The notes below the pieces were generated by a model that was given only the letters and a program-made list of their open reading frames with translations, had not been told where the DNA came from and did no database searches. A stretch of 64,000 nucleotides of DNA from Prorocentrum cordatum (lineage: Eukaryota > Sar > Dinophyceae > Prorocentrales > Prorocentraceae), in NCBI GenBank assembly GCA_963575745.1, contig CAUYUJ010014325.1, positions 172,501 to 236,500 of the forward strand. Direction: 5' to 3'. Positions 57,031 through 64,000 of this stretch are shown here, in pieces; the first letter of the stretch is position 1, and every line of letters starts with the position of its first letter. The translations under genes were made by a program, and so were the position numbers.

Positions 57031-58430
57031 TTTCTCGACACCATAGGGGGTGCGCAGGATGTGGTCTCTCACCGCTGTCTCTATACGCGCCAGTCGTCCA
57101 GGCGTAGCAAGCGTTGCATTTTCTCGACGCCATAGGGGGTGCGCAGGGGGTGGTCTCTCGCCGCCGTCTCTATACGCGCCAGTCTTCCAGGCCACACCAG
57201 GCATGGCATATTCTCGACACCATAGGGGGTGCGCAGGGGGTGGTTTCTCACCGCGGTCTCTATACGCCCCGGTCGCCCAGGCACAGCAGGCGTGGTTTTT
57301 TCTCGACACCATAGGGGGTGCGCAAGGGCTGGTCTCTCATCGCGGTCTCTATACGCCCCAGTCGTCCAGGCACAGCAGGCGTGGCACTTTTTCGACACCA
57401 TAGGGGGTGCGCAGGGGGTGGTTTCCCACCGCGGCCTCTATACGCCCCAGTCGTCCAGGCACAGCAGGCGTGGCACCTTCTCGACACCATAAGGGGTGCG
57501 CAAGGGCTGGTCTCTCACCGCGGTCTCTATACGCCCCAGTCGTCCAGGCACAGCAGGCGTGGCACTTTCTCGACACCATAGGGGGTGCGCAGGGGGTGGT
57601 CTCTCACCGCGGTTTCTATACGCCCCGGTCGTCCAGGGCACATACGACACCATAGGGGCTGCGCAGGGGGTGGTTTCTCACCGCGGTCTCTATACGCCCC
57701 GGTCGTCCAGGCACAGCAGGCGTGGCACTTTCTCGACACCATAGGGGGTGCGCAGGGGGTGGTCTCTCACAGCGGTCTCTATACGCCCCAGTCGTCCAGG
57801 CACAGCATGCGTGGCACTTTCTCGACACCATAGGGGGTGCGCAGGGGGTGGTTTCTCACCGCGGTCTCTATACGCCCCGGTCGTCCAGGCACAGCAGGCG
57901 TGGCACTTTCTCGACACCATAAGGGGTGCGCAAGGGCTGGTCTCTCACCGCGGTCTCTATACGCCCCAGTCGTCCAGGCACAGCAGGCGTGGCACTTTCT
58001 CGACACCATAGGGGGTGCGCAGGGGGTGGTCTCTCACCGCGGTTTCTATACGCCCCGGTCGTCCAGGCACAGCAGGCGTGGCGCTTTCTCGACACCATAG
58101 GGGGTGCGCCGGGGGGGGGTCTCTCACCGCGGCCTGTATACGCCTTGGTCGTCCAGGCACAGCAGGCGTGGCACTTCCTCGACACCATAGGGGGTTGTCC
58201 CTCGGCGCGACCGCTATGCGCCTATGTCGTCCAGGCACAGCATGCGTGAGACTGTCTCGACACTATAAGGGGTGCGCAGGGGGTGGTCTCTCACCGCGGT
58301 CTCTATACGCCCCTTGTCGTCCAGGCATAGCAGTCGTCCAGGCATAGCAGGCGTGGCAGTTTCTCGACCCCATGGGGGGTGCGCAGGGGGTGGAGTCTAC
58401 CAGGGCGTAGCGCGCGTCACGTTTTCTTGA
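57030..58430. repeat. 89-bp tandem array, about 16 units
   Basis: Unit core GCAGGCGTGGCACTTTCTCG, ACACCATAGGGGGTGCGCAG, GGGGTGGTCTCTCACCGCGG, TCTCTATACGCCCCAGTCGT; 89-bp spacing, degenerating after 58180. Confidence 0.92.
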
Positions 58431-58439
58431 GGCCACAGG

Positions 58440-58461
58440 GGTACGCAAGCAGGGGGGGCGC

Positions 58462-58514
<53 letters not shown>

Positions 58515-58840
58515 GCATCATCATAATCAACATCATCATCATTATTCCCCACATGCTTGGTGGGGTTATGGTTTTCTTCTCTGCCGCGCCGCGGCCGCGA
58601 CTCACACGCCCGCGATTCACACCTCCTCCTCCTCCTCCTCCTCCTCCCCCTCCTCTTCTTCCTTCCTCCCTCACCCACAACACAGCACAGCACATAACAT
58701 CAAAGCACACACATACACACATACACACATGCACACATACACACAAACACACAAGCACACACAGCACACCACACACACAGCATAGCACAACACAGCACAG
58801 CTCAGCACAGCTCAGCACAACAGACCGCAGCACAGGCCTC
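58440..58840. repeat. Leader of 79-bp array: (ATC)n, conserved block, (TCC)n, (CACA)n
   Basis: (ATC)n at 58462-58515, the shared GGGGTTATGGTTTTCTTC block at 58560, (TCC)n to 58660, then CACACA/CAGCACAG repeats. Confidence 0.85.
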
Positions 58841-58844
58841 GCAA

Positions 58845-60520
58845 AGCGTGGCAGGCGTGGCACTTCCTCGACACCACAGGGGGTGCGCTGGGGGTGGTCT
58901 CCCTATCCGCTGCGGCCTCGCACAGCGTGTCAGGCGTGGCATTTCCTCGACACCACAAGGGGATGCGCTGGGGGTGGTCTCCCTATCCGTTGCGGCCTCG
59001 CAAAGCGTGGCAGGCGTGGCACGTCCTCGACACCACAGGGGGTGCGCTGGGGGTGGTCTCCCTATCCGTTGCGGCCTCGCAAAGCGTGGCAGGCGTGGCA
59101 TTTCCTCGACACCACAGGGGGTGCGCTGGGGGTGGTCTCCCTATCCGCTGCGGCCTCGCAAAGCGTGGCAGGCGTGGCACTTTCTGGACACCACAGGGGT
59201 TGCGCTGGGGGAGGTCTCCCTATCCGTTGCGGCCTCGCGGAGTGTGGCAGGCGTGGCATGTCCTCGACACCACAGGGGGTGCGCTGGGGGTGGTCTCCCT
59301 ATCCGTTGCGGGCTCGCATAGCGTGGCAGGCGTGGCACTTCCTCGACACCACAGGGGGTGCGCTGGAGGTGGTCTCCCTATCCGTTGCGGCCTCGCAAAG
59401 CGTGGCAGGCGTGGCACTTCCTCGACACCACAGGCGGTGCGCTGGAGGTGGTCTCCCTATCCGTTGCGGCCTCGCAAAGCGTGGCAGGCGTGGCACTTCC
59501 TCGGCACCACAGGGGGTGCGCTGGGGATGGTCTCCCTATCCGTTGCTGCCTCGCAAAGCCTGGCAGGCGTGGCACTTCCTCGACACCACAGGGGGTGCGC
59601 TGGGGATGGTCTCCCTATCCGCTGCGGCGTCGCAAAGCGTGGCTGGCGTGGCACTTCCTCGGCACCACAGGGGGTGCGCTGGAGGTGGCCTCACTATCCG
59701 TTGCGGCCTCGCAAAGCGTGGCAGGCGTGGCACGTCCTCGACACCACAGGGGGTGCGCTGGGGGTGGTCTCCCTATCCGTTGCGGCCTCGCAAAGCGTGG
59801 CGGGCGTGGTACTTCCTCGACACCACAGGGGGTGCGTTGAGGGTGGTCTCCCTATCCGTTGCCGCCTCGCAAAGCGTGGCAGGCGTGGCACTTCCTCGAC
59901 ACCACAGGGGGTGCGCTGGGGGTGGTCTCCCTATCCGTTGCGGCCTCGCAAAGCGTGGCAGGCGTGGCACTTCCTCGACACCACAGGGTGTGCGCTGGGG
60001 GTGGTCTCCCTATCCGTTGTGGGCTCGCAAAGCGTGGCAGGCGTGGCACTTCCTCGACACCACAGGGGGTGCGTTGGGGGTGGTCTCCCTATCCGCTGCG
60101 GCCTCGCAAAGCGTGGCAGGCGTGGCACTTCCTCGGTGCGCTGGGGGTGGTCTCCCTATCCGTTGCGGGCTCGCATAGCGTGGCTGGCGTGGCACTTCCT
60201 CGGCACCACAGGGGGTGCGCTGGGGGGGGTCTCCCTATCCGTTGCGGCCTCGCAAAGCGTGGCAGGCGTGGCACTTCCTCGACACCACAGGGGGTGCGCT
60301 GGGGGTGATTTCCCTATCTGTTGCGGCCTCGCAAAGCGTGGCAGGCGTGGCACTTCCTCGACACCACAGGGGGTGCGCTGGGGGTGGTCTCCCTATCCGT
60401 TGCGGCCTCGCGGAGCGTGGCAGGCGTGGCACTTCCTCGACACCACAGGGGGTGCGCTGGGGGTGGTCTCCCTATCCGTTATGCACGACGGTCGTCCAGT
60501 TCATAGCAGGCGTGGCATTT
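58845..60520. repeat. 79-bp tandem array, about 21 units
   Basis: Unit core GGCAGGCGTGGCACTTCCTC, GACACCACAGGGGGTGCGCT, GGGGGTGGTCTCCCTATCCG, TTGCGGCCTCGCAAAGC. Shares its first 50 bases with the 89-bp unit. Long ORFs across it have no stop only because the unit has none. Confidence 0.93.
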
Positions 60521-60849
60521 GCTCGGCACCAGAAAGGGGATGCGCAGGGGTTGGCAACGGCCACCAACATCATTTTCGCATGCTTCACTTAAGTGATCAT
60601 CACTCTAGCCATAATATAAGTATGTGGGGTTCCTCGGTAGCGCAAGTGTTATGTCTTTGTTTGGTTTCCGGCGTGCACCCTCTCCCCTCGCTAGCGCCGC
60701 CTCCACCTCCCCGCTGGGGCTGCGCCCCAGCTGGGCACGGTCGACCAGAAACCGGCAAAATGATGAGCATCAATCATCACATTAGGAGAGACATGAAACT
60801 CAGAGCCCCCAGGCAAGACATTCCGCGGCATCGCAGCCTGGAGATAGAG

Positions 60850-61130
60850 AGGCAGAGGGACAGCGATATATATATATATATATAGGTATACATCTATAGA
60901 GAGAGAGAGAGAACGAGAGATAGAGAGAGACCACGGGAAAATTTATATATACATATATATATATAGGTATGCCAAGAAAAGCCTCAGATGGACGACAGGG
61001 GTGGTGCTTATCGCACTTGCATGTATGCACATAATATACGGGTATATGTATATGTGAGCACACACATATATACATATATAGAGAGAGATACACATGTATA
61101 TTTACATGTATATATATACATATGTACTTA
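60850..61130. repeat. (TA)n/(GA)n/(CATA)n low-complexity tract
   Basis: TATATA and GAGAGA runs alternating; no gene between here and 61850. Confidence 0.85.
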
Positions 61131-61852
61131 TGCGTGTAGTAGTTTACGCCTTCGTGTACTCTGGCCAGCGCGCCTTCGTACAACTCCGTGCCAGCATGAT
61201 GCAACACGTACGCGTATGTAAGCAACCATGCGGTTCGCAAGATGATTCAGCGCGCCAGCTTGAGGATGGTGGTGATTATGACGTGTTGGCTATGACATTC
61301 ATAGAGGTGGAGATTATGATGACCATCGCGAAGATGGTGACGCTGGCATGGCGATTGGGATGGATGTGGTAGCCAGCGTAGGCCCAAAAGAGTCGCCTCC
61401 TGCACTCTCGACGTGCGACCTCTGTAGCGTAAACTGTGCTGAGAGTGCAATACCTGCGGTGAAATGTTTACGATGCAATCTATGGGGTGCAACTCGTGAG
61501 GTGCAAAGTATGTGATGTAATCGATTGAGTGCCATAGGTGGTGTGTACGATGTATCTGTGCACATGTACATGTACAGGGTGACGTATTTGTAGTGCAACC
61601 TGAGCGAGTCCGTCCAATATGGTGCGGAAGCGTGACGACAAGAAGGAGCATTTGGGTCGCTATCTGTGTTAGATTGAGTCGTCAGCGGTTCAACCAGCCC
61701 TCACACATCGCGGACGCATAATTGCATGCCAGAGTGCTCGTCGAGGGCAAGTCTCAGGTAGGCGGCGGGTGCCCGCGCGTTTTTTTCAAAGGATTTATGT
61801 TCACATGATTTCAGCTTGCCGCTGGCCACGGCTTCCGTTTGTTCTCTTGCAG

Positions 61853-62013
61853 TGGTCAATCCGTGTACGTTCGTTGCAGTACCTCATCTGGGCACACTTC
61901 CCCAGGCCGCGCTGGTGATGGACCCAGCGCACAGGCCCTCCGCCAGAGAGCTGCTGGAGAAATGCAGGTTCGTTACGAAGGAGGAGGCCCCCGCCGCACC
62001 GCAGGCAATTTAA
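61853..62013 (+). CDS. Terminal exon of a Ser/Thr protein kinase (subdomain XI)
   Basis: The frame ending in TAA at 62011-62013 reads QAALVMDPAHRPSARELL then EKCRFVTKEEAPAAPQAI. D-P-x-x-R-P-S-A-x-E-L-L is the subdomain XI signature of eukaryotic kinases, and the ORF ends 22 residues after RPS, as expected for the C-terminus. Acceptors: a good one (CTCTTGCAG) gives a start at 61853; an alternative (TTCCCCAG) starts at 61906. The kinase subdomain IX exon at 32777 is on the same strand, 29 kb upstream. The intervening catalytic-loop exons are not seen in this window. Confidence 0.6.
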
Positions 62014-62039
62014 TGCTTGAGGGTAGGAAGGAGTCCGCT

Positions 62040-62210
62040 GAGCGTGAGTGGGTTGCAAACGTATGTACCTGGGCTTGCGTTTGGACTAGCAGCACAGGGC
62101 AGACGTACCTGGGATAATGATTGGACCGGAAGCAGGATGCAAGTGCACCTGGATAGCGTTGGGGTCGGCAACAGGAGTCCAATGTACCTGGGATTCTGCT
62201 TAAGTTAGCA
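62040..62210. repeat. Three to four copies of a 48-bp unit
   Basis: GTACCTGGG(A/C)... recurs at about 48 bp just after the kinase stop. 62285-62340 is then (GTCGCC)-rich. Confidence 0.6.
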
Positions 62211-62629
62211 TAACATTTCCAAACAGTGTCTGCACTCAAGGGTTCCCACTTCTGGTCAATCTAAGGAATTGGGCTGGTGTGTCGCTCTGGTGGCAATGTT
62301 GTCGCCGTCGCCGCCACGTCGCCGCCTCGTCGCCGCCCGTCGTCTGGGCCAGCCTGGCGGTCTGGCTGCTAGTCGCCGTTTCTGTCCCGTTGTCGCCTCG
62401 TCGTCGCCCGTGGCCGCTGTTGGATTGCACCACTCGGTTGCTTAACTTCTTGTTGCGCGCCAGAGGCTGCACAACATACATTACACCACATTGATTGCAC
62501 TATTATATTGTGTATTTTGCACTACGTAGAGTATACCACTTAGCGTGCACAACATAACTATGTGTACATATGCATATGTATAGGTATGTATGTATAGATA
62601 TATGGGTTGCAGCCGCAGGACCTGAAAAT

Positions 62630-62915
62630 AAGACCGATAACCCGACAAACCGATAAATTATTTGGGTTGATCGGTTTATCGGTTTATCGACCGATAAACC
62701 GATATGATCATATCGGTCTACCGGTCGATAATTTGACCAACCGATCAACCGATCAACCGATAAACCGACTCATCGCAAGCGTTTCCAAATCTCAGCGCAG
62801 TATGGCTTTATCGGTTTATCGGTTTATCGGTATGCTTCTCTGTTTACCAGTGTATCGGCATGTCGGTTTACCAATTTCTAGGTTGATCGGTTTATCGGTT
62901 TATCGGCTCGGAGTT
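62630..62915. repeat. (GGTTTATC)n octamer cluster with inverted copies
   Basis: CGGTTTATCGGTTTATCG alternates with its complement CCGATAAACCGAT, creating perfect palindromes such as CGATATGATCATATCG-like centres near 62700. Confidence 0.8.
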
Positions 62916-63059
62916 GTCGTAGTTGTCCGAGTGGTAATCAGTCGAAATCTTTCTGAGGAATCCTGGAGAATCCTTTGAACCACTCCGAGTGGTAATCCTT
63001 CTGAATCCTTCTGATGACTCCTTTGTCCTGAAGAACTCTCGGGGATCCCAAGGGATCCT

Positions 63060-63880
63060 TACAATAACTACTACTACAACATCCACAACCATAACAGCTA
63101 ATTCTACTACCCCTATTTGTTACTACCGTTTCCGCTGCTGTCACTGGTGCCACAAACAACTATCATTCCCATGTGTTATTATCGTTATTGTTGTTGTTAC
63201 GGGTGCTGATAAGGAACACTTGCTACTGTTATTCTTAGTACATCCACACATATTATGGTTGACGCTATGTATTATTATCGTTTTACCACTACTCCTACGG
63301 GTACCAGTGCAACTACAACTACTAGTGCGATCGCAACTTCAACAGCACTTACCATTGAGGTTATCGCAACTATGCGCATGTTTTAAATGAGTGTTGCGGC
63401 TATGACTATGTCTACTCGTACAAAAGCTAAAACTACGACTACTGCACCAGCACATATTATTGTGGCTACCGCTGCGATGCACATGTGCTATTCTCGTGGT
63501 TGCTACTGTTATTCGTACGAGCACAGCTATTAGAACTATTACTGCTCCTGCTGCTGCTGCTACTGCTCCTGCTGCTACTACTACTTCTACGACGACTACT
63601 ACGACGCTACTGCCGTTGATATCACTACCACAACTATTTCTATCACTCCTTGCTACTACGGATATTTGTAAAGCTACAACGAGCATGCGGATGCTGATGA
63701 TGATAATGATGCTGCTGCTGATGATGATGAGAATGATGATGGAAATGATGCCGTGGAGGAGGAGGCGGAGGGGAGGAGGAAAACGAGCAGGAGGAGGGGG
63801 AGGCGGCGGAGGGAAGAGGAAGAGGGGGAGGATAAGGAAGAGGAGGAGGAGAGAAGAGGACAACGAGGAGCGGGAGGAGG
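63060..63880. repeat. ACT/GCT/ATT trinucleotide-like tract, then GAT and GGA tracts
   Basis: Imperfect trinucleotide sequence to 63660, (GAT)n 63690-63745, then GGA/GAA to 63880. No gene. Confidence 0.8.
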
Positions 63881-64000
63881 AGGCCTTCGGCGGCTGTCCG
63901 AGACTCGGTCACCCCAGGGGCGCAAAGATAATCGTGCTTCGCGCGTCGCTGCCTAGGCTAGAGAGCTGGCCTCCTCCAAGGTGGCCTCGCGATGGCCTCG

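Noticed and set aside
52680-60520. CRISPR-like arrays
   Set aside because: Units are head-to-tail satellites with no unique spacers and no cas genes; the DNA is eukaryotic.
58379-60885. Two overlapping long proteins of about 600 residues
   Set aside because: They are translations of the 79-bp array, which lacks stops in all frames.

Overview
The window looks like nuclear DNA of a dinoflagellate-type alga (inference). It is mostly GC-rich and very repeat-dense. It holds eroded protist retroelements of at least four classes, an inverted-repeat intron of the introner type, and only scraps of ordinary genes. I saw no bacterial operons, rRNA, tRNA, CRISPR array or spliced-leader gene. Most coding stretches are broken by frameshifts or lone in-frame stops, so I annotate them as interrupted copies.

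Layout. 1-3.5 kb: minus-strand protein gene of unknown function, in several frames, containing a 194-nt intron (846-1039) that is itself a terminal-inverted-repeat element. 3.5-10.8 kb: a recent Penelope-like retroelement (4230-10671) lying between (GT)n tracts, with a 1570-aa ORF carrying a GIY-YIG nuclease upstream of the reverse transcriptase and 677-bp direct repeats at both ends. 10.8-20.2 kb: a Ty1/copia element with 250-bp LTRs (about 91% identical), gag, protease, a cytosine-methyltransferase-like domain, integrase, RT/RNase H and a C-terminal extension with membrane helices. 20.2-37.4 kb: minisatellites and microsatellites (136-148 bp G-rich units, a 12-mer, (GAT)n, a 9-mer collagen-like array, a 260-bp foldback), one protein-kinase exon near 32.8 kb and a doubtful minus-strand ORF near 33.5 kb. 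37.5-40.3 kb: a LINE-like fragment (zinc finger, coiled coil, RNase H, start of an endonuclease). 41.3-42.1 kb: the 3' end of a PIF1-like helicase on the minus strand. 46.0-52.6 kb: a tyrosine-recombinase retrotransposon with gag, RT, RNase H, recombinase and a separate methyltransferase-like ORF, bounded by split direct repeats in the order A1...B1-A2-B2. 52.7-60.5 kb: three large tandem arrays (76, 89 and 79 bp units) with a LINE RNase H tail between the first two. 61.85-62.01 kb: a terminal protein-kinase exon. The rest is low-complexity DNA.

How the parts relate. The retroelements are independent insertions of different age: the Penelope-like one is nearly pristine (repeats about 99.6% identical), while the copia and tyrosine-recombinase elements have decayed. 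Two unrelated retroelement classes each carry a cytosine-methyltransferase-like module, which could bear on how such elements interact with host DNA methylation. The two kinase exons lie on the same strand 29 kb apart and could belong to one gene with a huge, transposon-filled intron; this is not proven.
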